From NCBI GenBank assembly GCA_016716125.1, contig JADJWZ010000038.1:8844-72843 (forward strand): a stretch of DNA of 64,000 bases, given 5' to 3'. Shown piece by piece: positions 11,801 through 19,945 of the stretch. The DNA comes from Ignavibacteria bacterium. Its GTDB lineage: Bacteria > Bacteroidota > Ignavibacteria > Tepidaquicellales > Tepidaquicellaceae. The position numbers and the translations under genes were made by a program. The notes below the pieces were generated by a model. The model was given only the letters and a program-made list of their open reading frames with translations. It was not told the DNA's origin and searched no databases. The stretch's first letter is position 1, and every line of letters begins with the position of its first letter.

Positions 11801-13711
11801 CGGGCCGGATCAGGTAATTCCGTGCAGTTATTAAAAAAATTCAGCACACAGCATTTATCTTCTGATCTGAATTCCCTGATTTACAAAGATGACGGACTGC
11901 AGATCTCAGATTACAGCAGCCAGTTGTATGTCAGATCTTACGGAAGTAACGGAGAAGAAGCTTCCTACTTCAGTGTTGGAAATAAGAATATTTACATTGA
12001 TGCCGGAATCAATCAGGGCTTAAATATTCTTAAAGTTAAAAAACTAAATGGAAAAATTCTCGATTATAAAGTTTTAAAAATGAATTCCGGTACGTCAAAT
12101 GATTCTCTTGTAACATTTCTGAATACTTTTGACACGACTCAGTATCTTATGCTTTTAACCGCAGCATATGTACCGGGAGGTCAGTTATTATCAGCTGCTG
12201 CAAAAACCAAACTGAAAGAGTTCGGAAGTATTTACTGCGACTCTATAGGTTTTCTGAGTTACTTCCATTCATGGAGTTTCATTGGGTACAAAGGCGCAAC
12301 TCATTCGCAGGTTTCTGAGGCTTTTGATCCTTGCTGCAGAGTCTCGATCACATGTCTTGATTGTGACCACTGGTCAGAAGCCGTTAGTACAAAAAATGTG
12401 ACCTTTAAATATTCAGAAGGAACGGCTTCGAATATTGTAGGACCTGCTCAGAGCTGGGACAGTTTTTCGTGGGAACAGATTTTATTTCCCGGAAGCACTA
12501 TCAGCTTTGACGTTTACGGTCTGACTGATAATAATTCACAGATACTTCTTTTTTCAAATGTAACGACAAACACTTTTACCAATCTTAACTCAATAGATGC
12601 TCATACATATCCGAGACTTAACCTTATTACCAAAATTTCAATAGATACATTGACCGGATACAAATCTTCAGTAATGAATTCTCTTCAGGTAAATTACACT
12701 CCGCCTTCCGAACCTGTATGGGATGTGAATTCGCTTTTTATAAATTCAGAAAATAAAACCGGACAATACCTGAAAGTTTCGGCGAATTGTTTTAATCACG
12801 GTTATTTAAATTTAAACGGAATGACAGTAGATTTTTACAAAAACTCTGTAACTCCTGCTAATCTTATTGCAAGCGATTCAAATAATTTTGTAATTGCAGT
12901 TGATAACTTTAAAACATATCAGTATAAATTAAAAATCCCGCCTTTCAGAGACAGCATTGGAATATTTATGAAAGTCAGACCAAAAGGCGGCAACAACGAA
13001 TTTTTCACATTCAATAATACCGCTTATATAGAAATTAAGGATCAGTATCAGTACAGACCGGGTAATGTGACTGTGTATGTAGACGGAGTAACTGTTAACA
13101 ACGGTGATTACGTCAGACAAAACCCTGAAATTAAAATTGAATTTAATGATGAAGAAAATTCCGGCGCATTTAATGCCGATGCTTCTCAGCTGTCCATGAA
13201 AATTAACGGAAATGTTTTTACGAATTCTCAAAAAGGTATTTCAGGAAAATTAACACGAAGCCTTGATAAAGGAATTGACAACCAGTCTAATTCCAGTGAC
13301 AGATCTTTTACTTTTTATCCTGAACTAAAAGGAGGTTTAAACCGGCTTTCAGTATTTTATGATAATAACGGATTATCCGATTCTATATTCTATGACGTGA
13401 TAGTAAGTGAAGATCTGATAGTTGACAACATATACAATTATCCGAATCCGATGAGAAGTGAAACTAACTTTATGTTTAACGTAGGCGGGCTCACGCCGCC
13501 TGACAGATTTCAAATAAAGATTTATACTGCTTCGGGTAAGCTGATCAAAGAGCTGGATTATCCTGTCTCGATCGGATTCAATCAGATACCATGGGACGGT
13601 AAAGATCAGGACGGTGATATTGTAGCAAACGGAACTTATCTTTATAAATTAGTTATGGAAGGAAATTCCAGGGATGAATCGCAGGTGTTTAAACTTGCGG
13701 TTTTGAAATAG
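8846..13711 (+). CDS. T9SS-exported gingipain-like C25 cysteine peptidase, copy B
   Basis: A 1,621-residue paralogue of the preceding gene, 43 bases downstream on the same strand. It starts with a signal peptide (MKKIFFSVIFLLVISE, ending near TAQ). The domain order is the same: PorU-like N-terminus (NWITPNKTYLKMYV), C25 domain with RGHAGSHDW (His627) and SLTCFTGE (Cys657), FAM3/ILEI-like segment with YFHSWSFIGYKGA, Cys-rich CCRVSITCLDCDHW, and a T9SS type A sorting domain from about residue 1528. The active-site neighbourhood is nearly identical to copy A while the C-terminal third differs more, pointing to an old tandem duplication with both copies kept functional. The two genes are likely co-transcribed and end at a strong terminator. 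Confidence 0.9.
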   Translation: MKKIFFSVIFLLVISEILTAQDYNWITPNKTYLKMYVADNGMYRVNRIDFTNAGINTTGIDPRTIKLYNKGIQLPVYFSGQQDGTFDANDYFDFYGERNYGGLVKSFDHNNNLVYTTDEYHNEYSDTNVYWADWGGALGARYSDMNYPVVTPYSGSSFNDKIVFDKNNFYSQGENISATDYRFLNTEKFQGEGWFWTTLNNNQTLTETFSLPYLSPVVSNASIYIFAYPRVRNTSVLNEHNLEVKVNGNLVAYISKNDFLRFDSTITFTSSFLVTGTNTVTIKYIPATGTTGGVHFDNFKIQYPRRFAFENSVMSGNLSSSADTTTKFFRLSGYNSGNPVNIYDVNNFKRITGSSFTLDTLKFSGKSNSNFQIVNSNITKKPFRIKQKQVPNLVSASNGADYLIIYNKLFISQAEQLKNYRSTKDGYRSLKVDIEDIYDIFNYGLENPAAGRTFVKYVYDNWQLPKLGYVCLFGRGSLDPKKNLASSTYSNNLVPVYGNPPSDGYYTNFNMGTFCYYPMVSVGRLPAYSEIEAQNMVDKIIGYENEPPAFWSKNFAFITGGGTTAEQNGHISKSNYDIGVFIDIAPIFGNPIKIYRNDIPGNITFNIKDSVKNVFDRGTMFMNFRGHAGSHDWEIAMNDPNTLSNGNKLPVVLSLTCFTGENSKSDYRGFSERFLYLKDKGAIGFIGTTGWSYSQFGNDFGSHILASMKNDSTRRIGDLMKYANKQMSKDSLSFSIRHTLNCYSLIGDPAAKLNLPRTPEYSVTNSDYKLSNEFPGVGENITLTAYPKNYGLNSDSLKIRFQVFRNSQVYYTKDTIRRNFRNLDSVAYTFKADSSGIYNMTVNLDQDNWNPNEVKTNNTLNVDIPVKNIAFMPLKPVNNSIVTTDSVEFTCLNPLILTSINSVKVILQMDTSRNFNSPLLKTFANTNISGAATKFKTSVSIPVSNRIHYWRTNSVINSDSTGWSGTQNFVYQNLNTLRGTNIETQRAGSGNSVQLLKKFSTQHLSSDLNSLIYKDDGLQISDYSSQLYVRSYGSNGEEASYFSVGNKNIYIDAGINQGLNILKVKKLNGKILDYKVLKMNSGTSNDSLVTFLNTFDTTQYLMLLTAAYVPGGQLLSAAAKTKLKEFGSIYCDSIGFLSYFHSWSFIGYKGATHSQVSEAFDPCCRVSITCLDCDHWSEAVSTKNVTFKYSEGTASNIVGPAQSWDSFSWEQILFPGSTISFDVYGLTDNNSQILLFSNVTTNTFTNLNSIDAHTYPRLNLITKISIDTLTGYKSSVMNSLQVNYTPPSEPVWDVNSLFINSENKTGQYLKVSANCFNHGYLNLNGMTVDFYKNSVTPANLIASDSNNFVIAVDNFKTYQYKLKIPPFRDSIGIFMKVRPKGGNNEFFTFNNTAYIEIKDQYQYRPGNVTVYVDGVTVNNGDYVRQNPEIKIEFNDEENSGAFNADASQLSMKINGNVFTNSQKGISGKLTRSLDKGIDNQSNSSDRSFTFYPELKGGLNRLSVFYDNNGLSDSIFYDVIVSEDLIVDNIYNYPNPMRSETNFMFNVGGLTPPDRFQIKIYTASGKLIKELDYPVSIGFNQIPWDGKDQDGDIVANGTYLYKLVMEGNSRDESQVFKLAVLK

Positions 13712-13730
13712 CGTAATAAAATTCAAATAA

Positions 13731-13765
13731 AAAAAAAGCGAAGATGTTTTGTCTTCGCTTTTTTT
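13731..13765. terminator. Bidirectional rho-independent terminator
   Basis: A perfect inverted repeat with arms AAAAAAAGCGAAGA and TCTTCGCTTTTTTT around a 7-base loop. It lies between the convergent C25 peptidase gene (plus) and the glutathione peroxidase gene (minus), with A and T tracts suited to ending transcription both ways. Confidence 0.9.
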
Positions 13766-13814
13766 CAACTTTCTTCATTAATTACTTTCATAATTCGTAA
13801 TTCTTAATTCGTAA

Positions 13815-14432
13815 TTAAATAGAGATCTTCTCTTCAATAATTGCTGTAACTTCTTCTGATTCAGGTTTAACCTTACTTTTAAATCTCGCTGCTATATCTC
13901 CGTTTTTATCAATTATGAATTTCTCAAAATTCCAGTCAATGTCACCGGCAGGATCTGAATTTTCAGTGAGTCTCTGATAAAGCGGATTTTTATTTTCACC
14001 AAGTACAGCGATTTTGTCAAACAAAGGAAATGTCACATTGTATTTCGATTCGCAGAAAGTTCTTATCTCATCATTACTGCCGGGTTCCTGTCCACCGAAA
14101 TCATTGCACGGAAAAGCAAGTATCTCAAATCCCCTGTCTTTGTATTTTTTGTAAATTTCTTCAAGTCCTGCATATTGTTTTGTATAACCGCATTTCGAGG
14201 CGACATTTACTATCATCAGAACCTTTCCTTTATAATCAGATAGTTTAACTTCATTTCCGTCCATATCCATTACTGATAAATCGGAAATGTTTTTGCTTTT
14301 AACTGTAGTAGTAGTATTCAATTTTGAACTTTCATTATCTGTGTTTTGATTTTTAACATCTGAAGAATCTGAACATCCTGCATAAAGATTTAAATTCAGC
14401 AAAAGTATAGCAACGACAATATATCTTAACAT
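13815..14432 (-). CDS. Glutathione peroxidase-family lipoprotein
   Basis: A 205-residue thiol peroxidase of the glutathione peroxidase family, which reduces peroxides. A lipoprotein signal ending LYAGC (Cys20) would anchor it in the membrane facing the periplasm. The catalytic Cys is in NVASKCGYT, the Gln-containing FPCNDFGGQEPG follows, and the Trp/Asn motif appears as DWNFEKF, giving a complete active site. The catalytic residue is Cys, not selenocysteine; such bacterial enzymes usually use thioredoxin. It is the last gene of a three-gene minus-strand set and starts 29 bases after the symporter stop. The membrane anchor is less usual, since most bacterial homologues are soluble. Confidence 0.92.
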   Translation of the reverse strand: MLRYIVVAILLLNLNLYAGCSDSSDVKNQNTDNESSKLNTTTTVKSKNISDLSVMDMDGNEVKLSDYKGKVLMIVNVASKCGYTKQYAGLEEIYKKYKDRGFEILAFPCNDFGGQEPGSNDEIRTFCESKYNVTFPLFDKIAVLGENKNPLYQRLTENSDPAGDIDWNFEKFIIDKNGDIAARFKSKVKPESEEVTAIIEEKISI

Positions 14433-14461
14433 TTTTTTAATTTAATTTAATAATAAATTTA

Positions 14462-15958
14462 CTAATCTACATTTAATTCTCCGAGTTCATTTTCACTGCT
14501 TGCAATTACAACGCAGGCAAGTGAATCAGCTATAACATTCGGGACTGTCCTGCACATGTCAAGAAGTCTGTCTACTCCTATGATAAGCGCAATGCCTTCG
14601 GAAGGGACGCCGATTGACCTTAACACAATAATAAGCATTATAAGTCCAATGCCGGGAACCGGCGCAGTGCCAATGGCTGCCAGTGCAGCGGTCAGAACTA
14701 TAGTAATCTGCTGTGTAAGCGAAAGATCAAATCCGTAAACCTGCGCAATGAACACTGCCGCTACCGCCTGATATAATGCCGTTCCGTCCATGTTGATGGT
14801 AGTACCGAGCGGCAATACAAAACTTGCAATTCTCTTTGGCACGCCGAGTTTATTTACGCAAATGTCCATAGTAACAGGCAAAGTAGCGGCGGAAGAACTT
14901 GTAGAGAAAGCAACTGCAATAACCTGTCTCTGAGTTTTGAAGAATTTCTTAACATTGATCTTCGTGAAGAGTTTTAGCAGTAAAGGATATTCAACAAAGG
15001 TAAGCACAGCAAGTCCGATAATCACTGTTAACGAATACAATAGAAGCGTCTGTAGTATATTGAATCCGAACTCTGCAACAGTTGCTGCTATCAAAGTGAA
15101 TACGGCGTAAGGCGCAATGATCATGATCTTTTCGACTAGCAAAATCATTGCGTTTGAAACGCCTTCAAAAAATTTAATTACGGTTTTTGAATTTTCGGAA
15201 TTGAGCTGAGACAGAAAAATTCCGAACAGAATAGCAAAAAATACTATCTGAAGATATTCTCCGTCAGCAATTGCTTTGAACGGATTCCTCGGAACGATAT
15301 TCACAAGAAAATCCACAATGTCCATTGATATGTTCTGATCTATTTTGCTCTGCGCATCCTCCTGAAATGTTTCCATGAGCCGCACCTTGTTTTCTTCGGG
15401 CATGAATTTTCCCGGCTGTATTACATTTGCAAAAAATAATCCTATCGAAATTGCCATGATTGCAGTTAATGCATAAAAGCCGATTGTCTTTCCGCCAATC
15501 TTTGCTATATGCTTCAGATCAGAAAGTGATGCAGCGCCGACTATAAGCGAAGATAAAACGAGCGGAACTGCAATCATTGTCAGCAGCCGTATAAAAATAT
15601 CACCGGCCGGTTTCAGCATGACAGCTATAGTGGGGATCTTATTTATTGAAGATACATTCTCAAGCGTTTCTTTTCTTCCGTCCGGATAATCAATTTCGAT
15701 CTTCAGTCCTTCGGCTTTCTTGTTATCCTTAATATTCTTGAAAATTTTGATAATGCTTATCTGAGATTTCGAATCGAAGGTATTCAGAACCGAATCCTTT
15801 TCAACAAACCTGACTTCGCTCCAGTCTTTTGAAATTATTTCAGCGCCGTTGGAAACATATTCAAGTTTACTTTGATTAATACTGAACAACGAACCAAACA
15901 CTGCGCCGAGTATTAATCCAATTACAATTTGTGTGTGTAACTTTAATTTAAATTTCAT
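14462..15958 (-). CDS. Dicarboxylate/amino acid:cation symporter (DAACS family)
   Basis: A 498-residue inner-membrane transporter that takes up dicarboxylates or acidic amino acids with Na+ or H+. The family hallmarks are clear: the Ser-rich re-entrant loop STSSSAATLPVTM and the cation-binding NMDGTALYQ, followed by the second hairpin region. It is about 70-80 residues longer than usual because of a polar insertion between the first and second membrane helices (about residues 30-105), which should face the periplasm. It starts 9 bases after the P-type ATPase stop and is probably co-transcribed with it. The substrate cannot be assigned. Confidence 0.92.
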   Translation of the reverse strand: MKFKLKLHTQIVIGLILGAVFGSLFSINQSKLEYVSNGAEIISKDWSEVRFVEKDSVLNTFDSKSQISIIKIFKNIKDNKKAEGLKIEIDYPDGRKETLENVSSINKIPTIAVMLKPAGDIFIRLLTMIAVPLVLSSLIVGAASLSDLKHIAKIGGKTIGFYALTAIMAISIGLFFANVIQPGKFMPEENKVRLMETFQEDAQSKIDQNISMDIVDFLVNIVPRNPFKAIADGEYLQIVFFAILFGIFLSQLNSENSKTVIKFFEGVSNAMILLVEKIMIIAPYAVFTLIAATVAEFGFNILQTLLLYSLTVIIGLAVLTFVEYPLLLKLFTKINVKKFFKTQRQVIAVAFSTSSSAATLPVTMDICVNKLGVPKRIASFVLPLGTTINMDGTALYQAVAAVFIAQVYGFDLSLTQQITIVLTAALAAIGTAPVPGIGLIMLIIVLRSIGVPSEGIALIIGVDRLLDMCRTVPNVIADSLACVVIASSENELGELNVD

Positions 15959-15967
15959 GGCAATTTT

Positions 15968-18394
15968 TTAATTCAAAACTTTTATCAGCAATCTCTCCCT
16001 GATTTTTTGAAAAAAGATCAGCAAAGCGGAAGATAATAAACTTATTGTTAGGATAAGCGGCCAAAGCACAGGATTTACGTAATTGATCTCATAAAATAAT
16101 TTTATATAATTCAGAACACCTGTGTCAAATGACGAGGCTGCGAGAAAAATATAAAGAAATAATATTAAAAGACCGTATCCAAGATAAAGCATATTGTTTT
16201 CGTCATCTTTCTTCAATACAATAGAAAAATAGTTTGCAATATTTGTAATTATAATTATCGTAAGCATTATCATCTGAATATCCATTGCCGAAACATTGTA
16301 AAACATTTTTGCAAAGTAAGCGCCGGAATATCCTGCAGCTACAATTACAAGCGCTGAGATAAGCACAAATGAGATCACATCAGCAAGAAAGTTTTTAGTC
16401 TTTTCCACATTTACATTTTTCAGCGTAATTATGAATGCGGGAAGTCCGATGCCGAATAAATTTATAAGCGATACTCTCCTCGGTGTCAGCGGAAATTCAA
16501 GAAGGAAGAACAGCGACATCAGCGTAATATATATTACAAAAAAATTTTTGGTTATAAACAGCTTTGCTACCGATTTTACAGTATTTACGATCTTATTTCC
16601 TTCGTCAAATATTGAAGGCATAAGGGAAAATTTATTTTTCAAAAGCACTATATCAGCAACCTCTCTTGTAATGCTGCTCCCTTCCTCCATTGCAATTCCA
16701 AGATCAGCTTCCTTTATAGCCGGGAGATCATTGACTCCGTCGCCGATCATTACAGTATAGATTTTTTCTTTACGGAGAGCTTTAATTATCCTCAGCTTAT
16801 GCTCGGGTTTTAATCTGGCGAATATTTTTCTGTCATTTAAAGTTTTTAAAAATTCATTATCCGGCATTTTTTCAAGTTCACTGCCGGACACCATTTCCGC
16901 ATCGCCGATCTTCCACCCGATCTCATTTGATACTTCCTGTATCGCCTTCGCTGAATCACCCGAAAGTATTTTTATTTTTATATCATTGCTCTCAAATAAC
17001 TTTATCGCGTCAAGTACATCGTCTCTAATTTTATCGTTGATGGAGATTATGCAAATAGGTTCTATTGATATATCATTGAAATTTATTCCTTTATCAGCAA
17101 AGGAAATATCCGAAGTAACTTTTCCAAATAACAGATTTCTGTAAACCGAAATATTCTTTTCATCAAATAAACGCGCTGTTTCATTTTTGATTTCTCCTTT
17201 TAAATTTTCTATCAGCACATCATAGGCTCCGAGTATGAATGTATATTCCGACTTTCCGTCCGTTGTTTTTATCATGCTGAACTTTCTGTCAGAGCTGAAT
17301 GGAAATTCATCCTTCAATGTATAATTATTCATCGCCGGATATATATTTATCGCTTCTATCGTCGCGTTTTTATCACTGGTGAGATGAGCATATGCGCCGA
17401 TCATATTTTCAACTTCAGTCCGGCTGTATTCTTTATCCAGAACAGTAATTTCCTTTACGTTCAGTTTATTCTGCGTGAGCGTTCCCGTCTTATCCATGCA
17501 GACTACCTGAACATTAGAGAAAGATTCAATCGCATTCAGTTTCTGAATGATCGCGCCGAGTTTACTTATTCTGTAAACTCCGATAGCAAATGTTACGGAT
17601 GCCATCAGGACAAGTCCCTGCGGAACAAGAGAAATTAGTATCGTAGAGATCTTTCTTACAAATTCAACATTGAATCCGCCTGTATTAAAAATAATTTCTA
17701 AAACAACAAGTATAACCGCAGTTAGGAAAAGCAGTTTGACGATCATGTCAATTTTTTTTTGCAGCGGAGTCAGAACGAATTTGTACTTCTTCGCCTGAGA
17801 AGTTATCTGCGCAGCAAAACTGTCATTCCCTACTTTCTCCGCTTTGTAAAATCCGTTTCCCGAAAGACAGAAACTTCCTGAGAGGACTTCGTCATTTTCA
17901 TTTTTGTGAATGGGATTTGATTCTCCCGTCAGAAGTGATTCGTCAATTTCAAGATGATTGGAAAACAGGACCTTTCCGTCAACAATGATCTGATCACCTC
18001 TCTGTACTTTAATGATGTCGTCCTTTACAACCGATGAAGGATTGATTTTTACTTCTGTTCCGTTTCTGACGACAGTAACTTCCCTGATCAAAAGAAGCTT
18101 AACTTTATCAAGCGCTCTTTTTGCTTTTATCTCCTGAAATATCGCAATGAAAGTATTCAGAACAGCGATGAACATTATCCCGATACTGTCGAGTATTAAT
18201 CTGAAATCATCCGTCGTGAAATAAAAGTAAAGAACGAAAAGTATGATAGACAATATGACAAAATTGAAAACTGAAAAAATGTTTTCAATAAATATTTCGC
18301 TTATTGTCTTTGACTTGTGCTTATCGTAAGAGTTTACCTGTCCGGAAGAAATTCTGCTTTCGACTTCTTCGCTGTTTAGTCCTTCGAATTTCAA
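15968..18394 (-). CDS. Cation-transporting P-type ATPase, CtpE-like
   Basis: An 808-residue integral membrane ATPase pumping a cation, perhaps Ca2+ or Mg2+. The actuator motif LLTGES is at residues 154-159, the phosphorylation motif DKTGT at 301-305 and the hinge GDGVNDLPAI near 590, with four C-terminal membrane helices after the usual pair around the actuator domain. There is no N-terminal metal-binding domain or CPC motif, excluding the heavy-metal class. The TM4 signature reads LVPQGLVLMAS (residues 256-266), closest to my recollection of CtpE-type pumps (VPEGLVLL), but with Gln for Glu. It is the first gene of a minus-strand set with the symporter and peroxidase. Confidence 0.85.
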   Translation of the reverse strand: MKFEGLNSEEVESRISSGQVNSYDKHKSKTISEIFIENIFSVFNFVILSIILFVLYFYFTTDDFRLILDSIGIMFIAVLNTFIAIFQEIKAKRALDKVKLLLIREVTVVRNGTEVKINPSSVVKDDIIKVQRGDQIIVDGKVLFSNHLEIDESLLTGESNPIHKNENDEVLSGSFCLSGNGFYKAEKVGNDSFAAQITSQAKKYKFVLTPLQKKIDMIVKLLFLTAVILVVLEIIFNTGGFNVEFVRKISTILISLVPQGLVLMASVTFAIGVYRISKLGAIIQKLNAIESFSNVQVVCMDKTGTLTQNKLNVKEITVLDKEYSRTEVENMIGAYAHLTSDKNATIEAINIYPAMNNYTLKDEFPFSSDRKFSMIKTTDGKSEYTFILGAYDVLIENLKGEIKNETARLFDEKNISVYRNLLFGKVTSDISFADKGINFNDISIEPICIISINDKIRDDVLDAIKLFESNDIKIKILSGDSAKAIQEVSNEIGWKIGDAEMVSGSELEKMPDNEFLKTLNDRKIFARLKPEHKLRIIKALRKEKIYTVMIGDGVNDLPAIKEADLGIAMEEGSSITREVADIVLLKNKFSLMPSIFDEGNKIVNTVKSVAKLFITKNFFVIYITLMSLFFLLEFPLTPRRVSLINLFGIGLPAFIITLKNVNVEKTKNFLADVISFVLISALVIVAAGYSGAYFAKMFYNVSAMDIQMIMLTIIIITNIANYFSIVLKKDDENNMLYLGYGLLILFLYIFLAASSFDTGVLNYIKLFYEINYVNPVLWPLILTISLLSSALLIFFQKIRERLLIKVLN

Positions 18395-18532
18395 ATATGA
18401 TTTAATGCTTTGATTGTAATGTGCCTAATTTATCGATTTTAGTTTTTAAAGAATATATCGGAATATGTCTTATTTGGCGGGCTGCATCACGAGATTATTT
18501 CATTATTAATAATTTTTCAATTTATTTCCTTT

Positions 18533-18568
18533 AAAAAAAATCCGCAAAGATTTTGCTCTCTGCGGGAT
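18533..18568 (-). terminator. Rho-independent terminator, minus strand
   Basis: On the minus strand a stem of CCCGCAGAGA and TCTTTGCGG, with one bulge and one mismatch, is followed by eight Ts. It would end transcripts arriving from the 19 kb side before the ATPase gene, so the ATPase probably has its own promoter between here and 18394. Confidence 0.65.
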
Positions 18569-19110
18569 AAAATATTTAAAAAATATTTCATTATTTCCAA
18601 TATTCCATGCATCATTTCTGTTGCCTCAAAATTCTCTTGAAGTCCGGTACTCGTTAATAATTTTGCAAGCTCAGAAGTAGCGCTTTCAGCAATGGTTGAT
18701 TTCTGTCTTTGTTTATTACATTGAACTTTTTACACTCCGTCACTGATTTCATTTAAACGCTTTAATGGCTGCCCGGTAATGTAATTCGGGAGAAGCAACA
18801 ATTGGCCAAAATTCATTTATTTAAATTATTCCTTTGATTCTTAATGTTACCTTTTTATTTTTTGTTTTTGTGGATAAATAATTTATAACTTACTAAAAAA
18901 AAAAATCCAATTTAAATATTTATTTATTCAAAGACTGATATAATAAATAAATTTTGCCAAGTCTCACAACTGCAAAGAAAGATATGCAGAAGGAAACTCA
19001 GCAAATTATTTCTATTTCACTATTTGTCCTGAACTCTTATAATTGCTTACAATACCTGTGTTTTACATTACAATTTTAATAATAAATCTAATATTAAATT
19101 ACAATCCTAC
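18569..19110. other. Sparse region, possible decayed reading frame
   Basis: No intact gene is present. On the minus strand between about 18830 and 18580 short open stretches such as FWPIVASPELHYRAAIKAF and LLTSTGLQENFEATEMMHG look protein-like but lie in different frames separated by stops. This may be a dead gene of about 85 codons; I cannot name it. The rest is AT-rich and featureless. Confidence 0.3.
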
Positions 19111-19338
19111 TTAATCATCGAGAGGATACATATTGATTAATCCTCCATCTTCATCGTACTCATAAATCCACCACATTCCATCCTTAAAAACATATTCATA
19201 AGTATGGCTGTAAATAATCCGGTTAGAATTGTATCGCGACTCTGTCCGGCTTTTATCAGTTCGTGAAATTTGAGTCTGCGAGTTTAACGGCAGAGCAAAG
19301 TAAAGAACAAAAGTTAGCGCTAATATTACCGTCTTCAT
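19111..19338 (-). CDS. Small secreted protein of unknown function
   Basis: A 75-residue protein. I choose the ATG at 19338 because a strong ribosome binding site (AGGAGG) sits six bases upstream; an earlier in-frame ATG lacks this. The product has a signal peptide (MKTVILALTFVLYFALPLNS) and a short polar mature part containing Trp-Trp and several acidic residues (DGMWWIYEYDEDGG). No family is recognised. A GACATTT-type palindrome lies about 60 bases upstream of its start. Confidence 0.6.
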   Translation of the reverse strand: MKTVILALTFVLYFALPLNSQTQISRTDKSRTESRYNSNRIIYSHTYEYVFKDGMWWIYEYDEDGGLINMYPLDD

Positions 19339-19397
19339 TTTTTTCCTCCTTATATTTGTTTTAAGCAATTATAGGAGGAATAAAAAAATTATGGTAA

Positions 19398-19419
19398 CGA
19401 CATTTTTTTTGAAATGTCG
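19398..19419. promoter_or_regulatory. Palindrome, member 1 of a related pair
   Basis: Arms CGACATTT and AAATGTCG are separated by six bases and followed by C and seven Ts on the plus strand. A closely related palindrome with the same following GTCGCT lies at 19803. The position upstream of the small secreted protein gene suggests an operator; the T tract also allows a terminator. Confidence 0.45.
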
Positions 19420-19569
19420 CTTTTTTTAATACTGTAATAAGTTAATCAGTGAGTTCTAGAAACCGGTAATGGCGGTTGGTATGATACGGTAAGTCTAATA
19501 TAAAAAGAATTAATTTATTAGGATTTATATGATCTTTCCAATTTGCTTGAATAAGCTTGTGATCTCAGT

Positions 19570-19735
19570 TTACTTCATTAAATGTATGACTCCATTGCAT
19601 AAATTTATAAGCCCGGATTTAAGGTCCTCATTATTCAAAACTGCATAAAGGATTACAGGAATATTTTTAGTTGATTCACTCTGAGTAAGGATTTGCCGGC
19701 ATCTGAATCCGGACCTGTTATGGTCAGCAAACTGC
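19570..19735 (-). pseudogene. Possible remnant of a response-regulator receiver domain
   Basis: A minus-strand open stretch without a start reads GFRCRQILTQSESTKNIPV followed by ILYAVLNNEDLKSG and a stop. The 'STKNIPVI' step and the spacing to the end resemble strand beta-4 and helix 4 of receiver domains, but the conserved Lys and Asp sites cannot be verified in so short a piece. I treat it as a gene fossil with modest confidence. Confidence 0.3.
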
Positions 19736-19802
19736 CTTAATTTAACCTTTCATTTACATAAATTTATTATAATCTTAAAATTAAATGAAAACAATATGTT
19801 AT

Positions 19803-19822
19803 GACATTTTATTTAAAATGTC
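19803..19822. promoter_or_regulatory. Palindrome, member 2 of a related pair
   Basis: Arms GACATTTTA and TAAAATGTC are separated by TT, followed by GCTAATTTT. It sits 123 bases before the start of the 507-residue protein. It shares the GACATTT...AAATGTCGCT core with the palindrome at 19398, so both could bind the same regulator, one near each of two divergent genes. Confidence 0.45.
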
Positions 19823-19945
19823 GCTAATTTTGTTGAAATAAATTTTTAATTATTGGTAATAAATATGAACCATTGATTATAAATTAACAGCTTGTAATTA
19901 CTTTACTTATGAAATTATCACTTCTCAGAATCTAATTAATATTTA

